A stretch of 37,457 nt of DNA from positions 1-37,457 of the forward strand of contig NZ_JAFAUS010000306.1 in NCBI RefSeq assembly GCF_019243155.1, given 5' to 3'. Of this stretch, positions 15,711 to 22,939 are shown one piece after another (the first letter of the stretch is position 1; each line of letters starts with the position of its first letter). The notes under the pieces were generated by a model. That model saw nothing but the letters and a program-made list of their open reading frames with translations, searched no databases and had not been told where the DNA came from. The position numbers and the translations under genes were made by a program. This stretch comes from Mycobacterium sp. GTDB taxonomy: Bacteria; Actinomycetota; Actinomycetes; Mycobacteriales; Mycobacteriaceae.

Positions 15711-15785
15711 CTAGGAATTTGGCCGCTTGCCGTGGTTGGCCTTGCTGTGCTTGCGGTCGCGCTTCTTCCGGCCTCGTTTGGCCAT
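15711..15785 (-). CDS. Ribosomal protein bL37 (24 aa)
   Basis: On the minus strand ATG 15785 to TAG 15711 encodes MAKRGRKKRDRKHSKANHGK plus RPNS, 24 residues, 11 of them Arg or Lys. This matches, to my memory, bL37, the mycobacterium-specific large-subunit protein found in the M. smegmatis ribosome structure. GGAGGT lies 8 nt before the ATG, an ideal site. The gene is convergent with rshA (10 bp apart) and divergent from the TB7.3 gene. It is too short for the ORF track and easy to miss. The peptide should sit in 23S rRNA near the peptidyl-transferase region. Confidence 0.9.
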   Translation of the reverse strand: MAKRGRKKRDRKHSKANHGKRPNS

Positions 15786-15996
15786 TTTGGAAAACCTCCG
15801 TGGATTGAAATGCTCGTGATAGCGGGCGCTTGGCGCCGATAGCTTGCCTTCTAGTCTCTCACGGGAAGTGTTTGCACCGTCACGGGCCCACACGCCGCGC
15901 TCGACGCAGGCCCTATGGTTCGATATACGAAAGCCTGATACAAGTTTGAGGGACCAGCAGCCAGCCTGCGCAAATGGCCGAACGAGTGGGGTGAAG

Positions 15997-16212
15997 ATGG
16001 CCGAAGACGTGCGCGCCGAGATCGTGGCCAGCGTGCTCGAAGTCGTGGTGAACGAGGGTGACCAGATCGGCAAAGGCGACATCGTGGTGCTGCTGGAGTC
16101 GATGAAGATGGAAATCCCGGTTCTGGCCGAAGTCGACGGGACCGTCAGCAAGGTGAGCGTGTCGGTGGGCGATGTCATCCAGGCGGGCGACCTCATCGCA
16201 GTGATCAGCTAG
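15997..16212 (+). CDS. Single-domain biotinylated carrier protein TB7.3
   Basis: The ATG at 15997 gives 71 aa, the same length as Rv3221c (TB7.3). The biotin attachment site is LLESMKMEIP, with the central Lys, inside a biotinyl-lipoyl barrel repeat (NEGDQIGKGD and SVGDVIQAGD half-motifs). GGGGTGA lies just upstream. It stands alone with no carboxylase gene nearby, so it may serve as a carrier for an acyl-CoA carboxylase encoded elsewhere or as a minor biotin protein. The track start at 15844 is too long. Confidence 0.95.
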   Translation: MAEDVRAEIVASVLEVVVNEGDQIGKGDIVVLLESMKMEIPVLAEVDGTVSKVSVSVGDVIQAGDLIAVIS

Positions 16213-16269
16213 TCCCGAAAAGCTTGAACCCTCCTGCCCGCTGCCGGGGAACGACCCGGGGAGTCATTG

Positions 16270-17769
16270 ATGTCAACTCTCGGTGATCTGCTTGCCGAAC
16301 ACACGATGCTGCCGGGCATCGCGGTGGATCACCTGCATGCGGTGGTCGGGGAATGGCAACTACTGGCCGACCTTTCGTTCGCCGATTATCTGATGTGGGT
16401 CCGGCGCGATGACGGGGTGCTGGTGTGCGTTGCGCAGTGCCGGCCCAACACCGCGCCCACGGTTCTGCTGACCGACTCGGTCGGTACGGTCCTTGGCGCC
16501 GACCGGTTGTCGATCGTGGCCGAGACGTTCGACTCCGGCACCGCGCAGCGGGATTACGATGCGGCACAAGAGAATTCGTGGCTGCCGGGTCCGCACGTCG
16601 CGTCCTCCCCGGTGCGGTACGGCGGCCAGGTGGTTGCGGTGCTGACCCAGCATCAAACCGCGGAAACGGCCGACCGGACGTCGGGCCACCTGGAGACCGC
16701 CTACCGGGAGTGCGCCAGGGATCTGGTGCAGATGCTCGCCGAGGGCGCCTTTCCCGACGTGGGGGACGTGGTCATGTCCCGCTCCACACCGCGCGCGGGC
16801 GACGGTTTCATGCGCCTCGATGTCAACGGCGTCGTCGCCTACGCCAGCCCCAACGCGGTGTCGGCCTATCACCGGATGGGCCTGACGAGCGATCTCGAGG
16901 GCCGCAATCTGGTCAAGGTGACGCGCCCGCTGGTCTCGGACCCCTTCGAGGCACAAGAGCTGGCCGAGCACGTGCTCGACCTGCTGGCCGGCGGCAAGAG
17001 CATGCGGATGGAGGTCGACGCCGGCGGCGCGACGGTGCTGCTACGCACGTTGCCGCTGGTGGTGCACGGTCAGAGCGCCGGCGCCGCGGTGCTGATCCGC
17101 GACGTCACGGAGGTCAAGCGCCGCGACCGCGCCCTGATATCGAAGGACGCCACGATCCGCGAGATCCACCACCGCGTGAAGAACAACCTCCAAACCGTGG
17201 CGGCGCTGCTGCGCCTGCAGGCGCGCCGAACGGTCAATGCCGAGGGGCGAGAGGCCCTGATCGAGTCGGTGCGGCGGGTGTCGTCGATTGCCCTGGTTCA
17301 CGACGCGCTGTCGATGTCGGTGGACGAGCAGGTGAACCTCGACGAGGTGATCGACCGGATCCTGCCGATCATGAACGACGTGGCGTCGGTGGACCGCCCG
17401 ATCAGGATCAACCGCGTCGGCGACCTGGGGGTGCTGGACTCCGACCGGGCGACGGCCCTGATCATGGTCATCACCGAACTGGTTCAGAACGCGATCGAGC
17501 ATGCCTTCGACCCCGCCGCGCAGGAAGGGTCGGTGACCATTCGGGCCGAGCGTTCGGCGCGCTGGCTCGACGTCGTGGTGCACGACGACGGGCGCGGGCT
17601 GCCCGAGGGCTTCAGCCTGGAGACGTCCGACAGCCTCGGCCTGCAGATCGTGCGGACCCTGGTGTCGGCCGAGCTCGATGGCACGCTGGGCATGCGGCAG
17701 GGCTCCGCCCGCGGCACCGATGTGGTGCTGCGGGTGCCGATCGGCCGCCGGGCCCGGCTAATGCTGTAA
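16270..17769 (+). CDS. pdtaS: Cytosolic sensor histidine kinase PdtaS
   Basis: A 499-aa kinase with no membrane span. An N-terminal GAF-like domain (residues 1-160) and PAS-like domain (about 175-285) precede a HisKA_2 dimerisation segment, REIHHRVKNNLQTVAALL, with the phosphoacceptor His near residue 300. The HATPase has ITELVQNAIEHAF (N-box) and DDGRGLP (G1). It is orthologous to Rv3220c, which phosphorylates the antiterminator PdtaR, encoded elsewhere. GGGGAG precedes ATG 16270; the track begins one codon earlier at TTG 16267. A two-hairpin terminator region follows. Confidence 0.95.
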   Translation: MSTLGDLLAEHTMLPGIAVDHLHAVVGEWQLLADLSFADYLMWVRRDDGVLVCVAQCRPNTAPTVLLTDSVGTVLGADRLSIVAETFDSGTAQRDYDAAQENSWLPGPHVASSPVRYGGQVVAVLTQHQTAETADRTSGHLETAYRECARDLVQMLAEGAFPDVGDVVMSRSTPRAGDGFMRLDVNGVVAYASPNAVSAYHRMGLTSDLEGRNLVKVTRPLVSDPFEAQELAEHVLDLLAGGKSMRMEVDAGGATVLLRTLPLVVHGQSAGAAVLIRDVTEVKRRDRALISKDATIREIHHRVKNNLQTVAALLRLQARRTVNAEGREALIESVRRVSSIALVHDALSMSVDEQVNLDEVIDRILPIMNDVASVDRPIRINRVGDLGVLDSDRATALIMVITELVQNAIEHAFDPAAQEGSVTIRAERSARWLDVVVHDDGRGLPEGFSLETSDSLGLQIVRTLVSAELDGTLGMRQGSARGTDVVLRVPIGRRARLML

Positions 17770-17785
17770 ATGCGTACGCAGAAGT

Positions 17786-17857
17786 GCGGCCTCGACAATG
17801 TCGAGGCCGCGTACCCACGCAAGAGTGCGGCCCCGACTTTCGTCGAGGCCGCACTCT
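17786..17857. terminator. Two tandem hairpins sharing one stem, between pdtaS and whiB1
   Basis: Hairpin 1 (17786-17810) is GCGGCCTCGAC-AAT-GTCGAGGCCGC, an 11-bp perfect stem. Hairpin 2 (17822-17857) is a 16-bp stem with one mismatch that becomes a G-U pair in minus-strand RNA, around a TTTC loop. Both contain the same GCGGCC[TC]CGAC core. They lie between convergent genes and probably stop transcription from both sides. There is no U-run, as usual in mycobacteria. Confidence 0.75.
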
Positions 17858-17874
17858 AATCTGCGCTAACTGGG

Positions 17875-18129
17875 TCAGACTCCGCTGCGGGCCTTCGTCC
17901 GGGCGTTGCGACGCTTCAGTGCGCGCCGCTCGTCTTCGCTCATGCCGCCCCAGACGCCCGAGTCCTGGCCAGTATTCAGGGCCCAGGCGAGACACTCTGT
18001 GGTCACCGAGCACCGATTGCAGACCAGTTTCGCGTCAGCGATCTGTGCGAGCGCCGGGCCACTGTTCCCTACCGGGAAGAACAGCTCCGGGTCTTCGTCG
18101 CGACAGACCGCCTTGTGGCGCCAATCCAT
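17875..18129 (-). CDS. whiB1: Fe-S transcription factor WhiB1
   Basis: The 84-aa protein differs from recalled M. tuberculosis WhiB1 at only a few positions. Four cysteines (Cys9, Cys37, Cys40, Cys46, in LVCNRC and TECLAW) bind a [4Fe-4S] cluster. GVWGG follows, then the basic C-terminal helix (RRALKRRNARTKAR) that binds DNA. WhiB1 is essential in M. tuberculosis, reacts with nitric oxide and contacts SigA region 4. GAGGAG lies 9 nt before the ATG. The long upstream region carries CRP-like sites. Confidence 0.97.
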   Translation of the reverse strand: MDWRHKAVCRDEDPELFFPVGNSGPALAQIADAKLVCNRCSVTTECLAWALNTGQDSGVWGGMSEDERRALKRRNARTKARSGV

Positions 18130-18279
18130 AAGTTATTACTCCTCACTGAGTGCGCAGCAAGGCGCACGGCCATTTTTCTTCGGCTGTTCTCGCGTGCACA
18201 AGAAATGTGGTCCGTACCCCTACATGACTTTCTGCATGCAACCTTTCGATCGTTTCACAGGCTCGACGGATGTCAATAG

Positions 18280-18307
18280 TGTGAGTTCGCTCGTGGGCTA
18301 TCTCACT
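18280..18307. promoter_or_regulatory. CRP-like sites upstream of whiB1
   Basis: TGTGAGTTCGCTCGTG (18280-18295) matches TGTGA-N6-TCACA with two changes in the second half. An overlapping second copy, CGTGGGCTATCTCACT (18292-18307), matches less well. M. tuberculosis whiB1 is known to be controlled by the cAMP receptor protein Rv3676 through two sites. Distance to the transcription start could not be set here. The rest of the 272-bp gap (18130-18401) shows no gene. Confidence 0.42.
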
Positions 18308-18401
18308 TAGACCATTTCGTAGCCGAGCCCTTACTCAGTTGTACTACACTGACGGGCCACTCTTCGATGAGATTTTCGTCGCTCGATTTGCCGGATTTCC
18401 G

Positions 18402-19385
18402 TTACCGCAGGTCAGAGCCATGTTTCCCGGGGGGTGCGACCACCGCCAGCGCGTCGGGAACCGCCTTGAATGTCATCGTTTCGCGCACCCCGAGGTAATC
18501 CCCGTCGAACTGGCAGGCGACCGGGCCGCCGGACGAGGTAATTCGCAGGCCGGCCAGGTCGTCTTCGGTGACGAGGTGCTTGAACTCGAACTTGGGTCGC
18601 TTCGCGAACATCTGCCGGACGACTCGCAGCGTGGGGATCGGTTTCATGCTGGTGGGCGCGAACACGCCCAGCCCCGACTCGAAGCTGCAGGCGGGGTTGG
18701 TCCACACCGGCCGCTCGTTGGCGAACGTCCACGGGCTGGAGTTCGACACGAAGGCGAAGCTGACGCCGGGGATCGGTTCGCGGCCGGGGAGCTCGAGGGT
18801 GAGCGTGGGTTCGCGGCGCGTGTAACCCCAGACGGCCGGCACGGCCGCGCGGATGTAACGCCACGCCGTCACCTTGCCGCCCTTGTCGCGTTCGGCCTCG
18901 ACCGCGGCCACCACCTCCGCGTCGACACCCATTCCGGTGTTGAACACGGCCCATCGCTCGCCGCAGTCGATCAGGCCGATCCGCCGCCAGGTGCCGTGCA
19001 GGCGATAGTCGTCGAGCAACTGAATCAGCTGGTTGGTCGCCGCGACCGGGTCGCGGGAGATCCCGAGCGATCGCGCCAGTACGTTCGCCGAACCGCCGGG
19101 CACCACCGCAACCGCCGGCACGTGACCCGTCGGCGCCGAAGTGGGGGAGCCGGGGCGGCCCAGCAGGCCGTTGACCACACCGCTCACGGTGCCGTCCCCG
19201 CCGTGGACGACGACCAGGTCGACACCGTCCGCGAGCGCCTTCTCCGCCAGTTCGGTGCCGTGGCCGCGGTGGTTGGTGTGTTCGACGGTGAGCTGCAGAC
19301 GGCTCTTGAGCGCGTGCGCCAGCAGGTCGCGGCCGGCCGGTGTGGTCGAGGTCGCTGTGGGGTTGACGATCAGCACGGCACGCAT
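18402..19385 (-). CDS. Diacylglycerol-kinase-family lipid kinase (Rv3218-like)
   Basis: A 327-aa protein with the DAGK catalytic domain. VLIVNPTAT opens it, VVHGGDGTVSGVVNGL is the nucleotide-binding GGDGT motif, and VVPGGSANVLARSLGI follows. The C-terminal part is the beta-sandwich lobe of YegS/BmrU-type kinases. It should phosphorylate a lipid or sugar-lipid at the membrane; the substrate is unknown. It is transcribed divergently from the small membrane protein at 19478. A large antisense ORF (18339-19481) is a shadow. Confidence 0.9.
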   Translation of the reverse strand: MRAVLIVNPTATSTTPAGRDLLAHALKSRLQLTVEHTNHRGHGTELAEKALADGVDLVVVHGGDGTVSGVVNGLLGRPGSPTSAPTGHVPAVAVVPGGSANVLARSLGISRDPVAATNQLIQLLDDYRLHGTWRRIGLIDCGERWAVFNTGMGVDAEVVAAVEAERDKGGKVTAWRYIRAAVPAVWGYTRREPTLTLELPGREPIPGVSFAFVSNSSPWTFANERPVWTNPACSFESGLGVFAPTSMKPIPTLRVVRQMFAKRPKFEFKHLVTEDDLAGLRITSSGGPVACQFDGDYLGVRETMTFKAVPDALAVVAPPGKHGSDLR

Positions 19386-19393
19386 GAGGCACG

Positions 19394-19399
19394 AGCTTA
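19394..19399 (-). promoter_or_regulatory. Candidate -10 box of the DAGK-family gene
   Basis: TAAGCT on the minus strand ends 8 nt before the ATG at 19385. No Shine-Dalgarno sequence is visible, which suits a leaderless start. Confidence 0.4.
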
Positions 19400-19465
19400 T
19401 GCGGGTGGGTTAAGGCTTCGCTGTGGGGAACCGCTCGCGTCCGAAGGCGACGCCGCCGCGCTGAC

Positions 19466-19471
19466 TACGCT
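19466..19471 (+). promoter_or_regulatory. -10 box for leaderless transcript of the Rv3217c-like gene
   Basis: TACGCT is followed by 6 nt and the GTG at 19478. No ribosome-binding site precedes the GTG, so translation probably starts on a leaderless mRNA. Confidence 0.5.
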
Positions 19472-19477
19472 TGCGGC

Positions 19478-19912
19478 GTGACCCCAATTGTCCCCCCGCC
19501 GGCCGTGCGCGGCGCAGGCGTCATCGTGGCGCTGCAGGGGGTGCTCGCGTTGGTGGTGGCGGCGGTGCTGGTGGTGCGGGGGATCGCGGGAGCCGACCAG
19601 CGCGTGGTCAATGGCCTGGGCACGGCGGCGTGGTTCGTGGTGATCGGCGGCGTGGTGGCGGCCGCCGGGCGCGCGCTGGTGATCGGAAAGCGTTGGGGCC
19701 GCGGGCTGGCCGTGTTCACCCAACTGCTGCTACTGCCCGTGACGTGGTACCTCGCGGTGGGGTCGCACCGGCCCGCATTCGGGATCCCCGCGGGCGTCGT
19801 GGCGCTGACGGTGCTGGCTTTGCTGTTCAGCCCCGCCGCGGTGCGCTGGGCGACCGGCCGCGATCAGGGCGACTCGGCCAGCTCGGCCAGGCGCGAACCC
19901 GACAACCGGTAG
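19478..19912 (+). CDS. Four-span membrane protein (Rv3217c-like)
   Basis: A 144-aa protein with four hydrophobic spans: GVIVALQGVLALVVAAVLVV, AAWFVVIGGVVAAAGRALVI, GLAVFTQLLLLPVTWYLAV and GIPAGVVALTVLALLFSP. The C-terminal tail is short and charged. Length, topology and position match Rv3217c, a conserved integral membrane protein of unknown function. It starts at GTG 19478. Its last 49 bp overlap the end of the convergent acetyltransferase gene. Confidence 0.87.
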   Translation: MTPIVPPPAVRGAGVIVALQGVLALVVAAVLVVRGIAGADQRVVNGLGTAAWFVVIGGVVAAAGRALVIGKRWGRGLAVFTQLLLLPVTWYLAVGSHRPAFGIPAGVVALTVLALLFSPAAVRWATGRDQGDSASSARREPDNR

Positions 19913-20337
19913 GTGGTCCACTCGCGTTGGGGTTGGCCGCCGAGCCCGTCGTAGAGCCCGATCGCGTCGACGTTCCAGTTCAGCACCGCCCACGACAACC
20001 GCGTGTAGCCGCGGTCGACGCATTCACCGGCCAGCGCCGCCAGTAGTGCGCGGGCCAGCCCGCGGCGGCGAAAGTCGGGGCGCACGAACAGGTCTTCGAG
20101 ATAGATGCCCGCCACGCCGTCCCAGGTGGAGAAGTTGACGAACCACAATGCCATCGCTGCGATCTCGCCATCGATTTCCGCGACGTGCCCGTGCACCGTC
20201 GGCGCATCACCGAAAAGCGCTGCGGTCATCTGCTTTTCAGTGACCGTGCATTCGGCTGCGGCATGCTCGAATTCGGCCAGCGCGTGGATCATTTCGACGA
20301 TCGCGGCGACGTCGTGCGGTGTGGCGCCGCGAATCAT
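19864..20337 (-). CDS. GNAT-family N-acetyltransferase (Rv3216-like)
   Basis: A 157-aa GNAT protein. IYLEDLFVRPDFRRRGLARA holds the acetyl-CoA loop (RRRGLA), with AVLNWNVDAIGLYDGLGG after it, where the Tyr may act as general acid. The sequence resembles spermidine/diamine acetyltransferases (SAT1-like). It is the third gene of a minus-strand cluster; its ATG overlaps the entC TGA (ATGA). The substrate is not known. Confidence 0.9.
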   Translation of the reverse strand: MIRGATPHDVAAIVEMIHALAEFEHAAAECTVTEKQMTAALFGDAPTVHGHVAEIDGEIAAMALWFVNFSTWDGVAGIYLEDLFVRPDFRRRGLARALLAALAGECVDRGYTRLSWAVLNWNVDAIGLYDGLGGQPQREWTTYRLSGSRLAELAESP

Positions 20338-21431
20338 TGCTGTACTTCCAGGGCATTGAGAATCGTCGCGAATTTCGGTGTGGTTTCGGCGACTTCATCG
20401 TCGGGGTCGGATTCGGCGACGATTCCGCCTCCGGCGTGGGCGGTCGCCGTGCGGCGGTCCGCCGACAGCTGCGCGCAGCGGATGGAGACCACCCAGCGGC
20501 CATCGCCTTGGGCGTCACACCACCCCACGGCCCCCGCGTAGAAACCGCGGTCGCCCTCCAACTCGGCGATAAGCTCTGTCGCGGCCTTCGTCGGCACCCC
20601 GCCAACCGCCGGGGTCGGATGCAGCGCCAGCGCCAAATCGATTGCGGTGGTTGATGTATCGCGCAACGTGCCGCTGATCGGTGTGCACAGATGCCAGACC
20701 GTCGCGGTGCGGCTCAGTTCGGGCTCGGGCGCAATCGTCAGCTCGTCACACAGCGGCTCCAGTGCGTCCTGGATTGTCTCGATCACCAGCCGATGCTCGT
20801 GCCGGTCCTTGGCCGAGGCGACCAGCGTGGCGCCATTGGCCGCGTCGACGTCCGGGTCGGCGGCGCGCGGGGCCGACCCGGCGAACGGGCGGCACGTGAC
20901 GCGGTCGCCGGAGCGTGCCACCAGGAGTTCCGGGCTGGCGCCCACCAGCGCCGCGCCCGCATAGTCGCCGCCGGCGGCGGACAGGTCGACCAGGTAGCCG
21001 TATGCGGCCGGGTCCGCGGCGATGAGCCGGCGCAGGATGACGCGCGCGTCCAACGGGCCATCGGCGACCAGTCGCAGCGCGCGGGCCAAGACCACCTTGT
21101 GCAGTGGGTTGTCGGCCGCGGCGAGCTGATCGACGGCCCGGCTGATCCGGTCGCGGTGCTGCGCCGGTAGCGGTACGGCGGCCGTCACGCGCGACGCCGG
21201 CAGCGGGCCGGTGGGCCAATCCGGTGGACCGTCCAAGTGGCGCACGGCATCCGGCGTCAGCAGAGCGGCGGGTCGGTGCACGTCAAAAGGCAACGCGCCC
21301 AGCACTATTGGCGCAGCACCGGACCGCAGCGCGGCCTGCGCCGCGCTCACGTCGGCGTAGCGCTCCCGAACCCCGTCGGCGATCAAAGTCTGCGTCGGCC
21401 CGCACAGGACGAATGGGGGTTCGGTGTTCAC
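20334..21431 (-). CDS. entC: Isochorismate synthase
   Basis: A 365-aa chorismate-utilising enzyme from GTG 21431. Family motifs are ALVGASPELLVAR, SAKDRHEHRLVIETI, TVWHLCTPISGTL, LALHPTPAVGGVPT, GFYAGAVGW and AHAGGGIVAESDPDDE, including the Mg-binding Glu residues. It isomerises chorismate to isochorismate, the entry to menaquinone (via MenD) or salicylate. It is orthologous to Rv3215 (EntC). The start overlaps the gpm2 stop (GTGA), and its own stop overlaps the acetyltransferase start. No iron box is seen. Confidence 0.93.
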   Translation of the reverse strand: MNTEPPFVLCGPTQTLIADGVRERYADVSAAQAALRSGAAPIVLGALPFDVHRPAALLTPDAVRHLDGPPDWPTGPLPASRVTAAVPLPAQHRDRISRAVDQLAAADNPLHKVVLARALRLVADGPLDARVILRRLIAADPAAYGYLVDLSAAGGDYAGAALVGASPELLVARSGDRVTCRPFAGSAPRAADPDVDAANGATLVASAKDRHEHRLVIETIQDALEPLCDELTIAPEPELSRTATVWHLCTPISGTLRDTSTTAIDLALALHPTPAVGGVPTKAATELIAELEGDRGFYAGAVGWCDAQGDGRWVVSIRCAQLSADRRTATAHAGGGIVAESDPDDEVAETTPKFATILNALEVQQ

Positions 21432-22018
21432 TGACCGGTCAACCCGAGCGCCCTGAGCTGTTGCACTCCGTGCTCGAACCCGCAGACCGCGACCGACGCG
21501 GTGATCATGGCGAAGCGGATTCCCTCTTCGAGCGGCAGCTCGACCCAGCGCGTGATCACCGCGCGGGAGAAGTGGCCGTGGCCGACGAACACCACGTCAC
21601 GCGTTTCCATGTTTTCCAGCGCGCGGGCGACGGCGCGGTCAGCGCGCTCGCTGACATGCGCGACGCTCTCGCCGCCGGGGCACCCGTGCGTCCACACCAT
21701 CCAATCCGGAACCGTTTCCTGGATCTGCACCGTGGTGAGGCCCTCGTAGGACCCGTAGTCCCATTCGGCGAGCATGGGGGACACCTCGTCGACGGTGAGC
21801 CCGGCCAGCTCCGCGGTGTCCAGCGCGCGTTTCCGCGGGCTGCTGATCACCAGCGGATCAACAAGATTCAGTTCGTCGATCGTCGAGCCGGCCCGCTTGG
21901 CCTGCGTACGGCCCACGTCGGTCAACTCGATCTCGCTGCGGCCCGTGTGTTGGCCCGATTTCGACCACTCGGTCTCGCCGTGGCGCAGCAGCACCAGTCG
22001 ATTGTCATGCAAGCCCAT
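21428..22018 (-). CDS. gpm2: Histidine-phosphatase-superfamily phosphatase (Gpm2-like)
   Basis: From ATG 22018 (MGLHDNRLVLLRHGETEWSK) the protein is 196 aa. RHGE is the catalytic phospho-histidine motif, SSPRKRALDTAELAG the phosphate pocket, and VFVGHGHFSRAVI holds the second catalytic His. It is orthologous to Rv3214, annotated as phosphoglycerate mutase 2 but shown, to my knowledge, to act as an acid phosphatase. The track start at 22237 is too long. It leads the gpm2-entC-GNAT cluster and diverges from the ParA-like gene. Confidence 0.92.
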   Translation of the reverse strand: MGLHDNRLVLLRHGETEWSKSGQHTGRSEIELTDVGRTQAKRAGSTIDELNLVDPLVISSPRKRALDTAELAGLTVDEVSPMLAEWDYGSYEGLTTVQIQETVPDWMVWTHGCPGGESVAHVSERADRAVARALENMETRDVVFVGHGHFSRAVITRWVELPLEEGIRFAMITASVAVCGFEHGVQQLRALGLTGQ

Positions 22019-22129
22019 ATCCGTTGATTCTGCCCGACGACATGCCCGGGCCGCTGGCCGAAGCGTTCGGCTGGCGAACGTGCCAGGATGGGCACTGAAA
22101 CCGCGAGGCGAAAGGACGGGTGGGCGCTC

Positions 22130-22933
22130 GTGACTAAAACGACCCGGGTATTGGCGGTGGCCAACCAGAAGGGCGGCGTAGCCAAGACGACCACGGTCGC
22201 TTCGCTGGGCGCGGCGATGGTGGACGAGGGCAAGCAAGTGCTACTGGTCGACCTCGACCCGCAGGGCTGTCTGACCTTCTCGCTCGGCCAGGATCCGGAC
22301 AAGCTACCGGTCTCCGTGCACGAGGTGCTGCTCGGTGAGGTCGAGCCGAACGCCGCGCTGGTCGAGACCATCGAGGGAATGACGCTGCTGCCGGCAAACA
22401 TCGATCTGGCGGGCGCCGAGGCGATGCTGCTGATGCGGGCGGGGCGTGAATACGCACTCAAACGCGCGCTGGCCAAGCTCTTTGACCGGTTCGACGTGAT
22501 CGTCATCGACTGCCCGCCGTCGCTGGGTGTGCTCACCCTCAACGGGCTGACCGCCGCCGGGGAGGTCATCGTGCCGCTACAGTGCGAGACCCTCGCGCAC
22601 CGCGGCGTCGGCCAGTTCCTGCGCACGGTGGCCGACGTCCAGCAGATCACCAACCCGGACCTGCGGCTGCTCGGCGCACTGCCGACGCTGTACGACTCGC
22701 GCACCACCCACACCCGCGACGTGTTGCTCGACGTGGCCGACCGATACAGCCTGCCGGTGCTGGCCCCGCCGATTCCGCGCACGGTGCGTTTCGCGGAGGC
22801 CAGCGCCTCGGGCTCGTCGGTGATGGCCGGGCGCAAGAACAAGGGCGCCGTCGCGTACAGCGAGCTGGCAAAGGCGCTGCTCAAGCACTGGAAGACGGGC
22901 AAGGCGCTGCCGACGTTCGCCGTCGAGGTCTAA
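22130..22933 (+). CDS. ParA/Soj-like ATPase (Rv3213c-like)
   Basis: From GTG 22130 the protein is 267 aa, the recalled length of Rv3213c. The deviant Walker A is NQKGGVAKTTTVASLG, Walker A' is LVDLDPQGCLT and Walker B is VIVIDCPPSLGVL. It lacks the N-terminal helix-turn-helix of plasmid ParA. No parB lies next to it, so it is an orphan MinD/ParA-type ATPase. AAAGGA is 13 nt upstream of the GTG; the track ATG at 22088 adds 14 doubtful residues. Its stop lies 6 bp from that of the convergent gene. Confidence 0.92.
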   Translation: MTKTTRVLAVANQKGGVAKTTTVASLGAAMVDEGKQVLLVDLDPQGCLTFSLGQDPDKLPVSVHEVLLGEVEPNAALVETIEGMTLLPANIDLAGAEAMLLMRAGREYALKRALAKLFDRFDVIVIDCPPSLGVLTLNGLTAAGEVIVPLQCETLAHRGVGQFLRTVADVQQITNPDLRLLGALPTLYDSRTTHTRDVLLDVADRYSLPVLAPPIPRTVRFAEASASGSSVMAGRKNKGAVAYSELAKALLKHWKTGKALPTFAVEV

Positions 22934-22939
22934 ACGGAC

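Noticed and set aside
15701-15713. TAGCCGTCGGCTA palindrome between rshA and bL37 stops, considered as terminator
   Set aside because: Only a 5-bp stem with a 3-nt loop can form and there is no U-run; too weak to call.
16425-18131. 568-aa plus-strand ORF spanning pdtaS and antisense to whiB1
   Set aside because: It is pdtaS read in another frame and runs through the terminator hairpins; Arg/Gly/Pro-rich and not protein-like.
18339-19481. 380-aa plus-strand ORF
   Set aside because: Antisense to the DAGK-family gene, which has GGDGT and PGGSAN motifs on the other strand.
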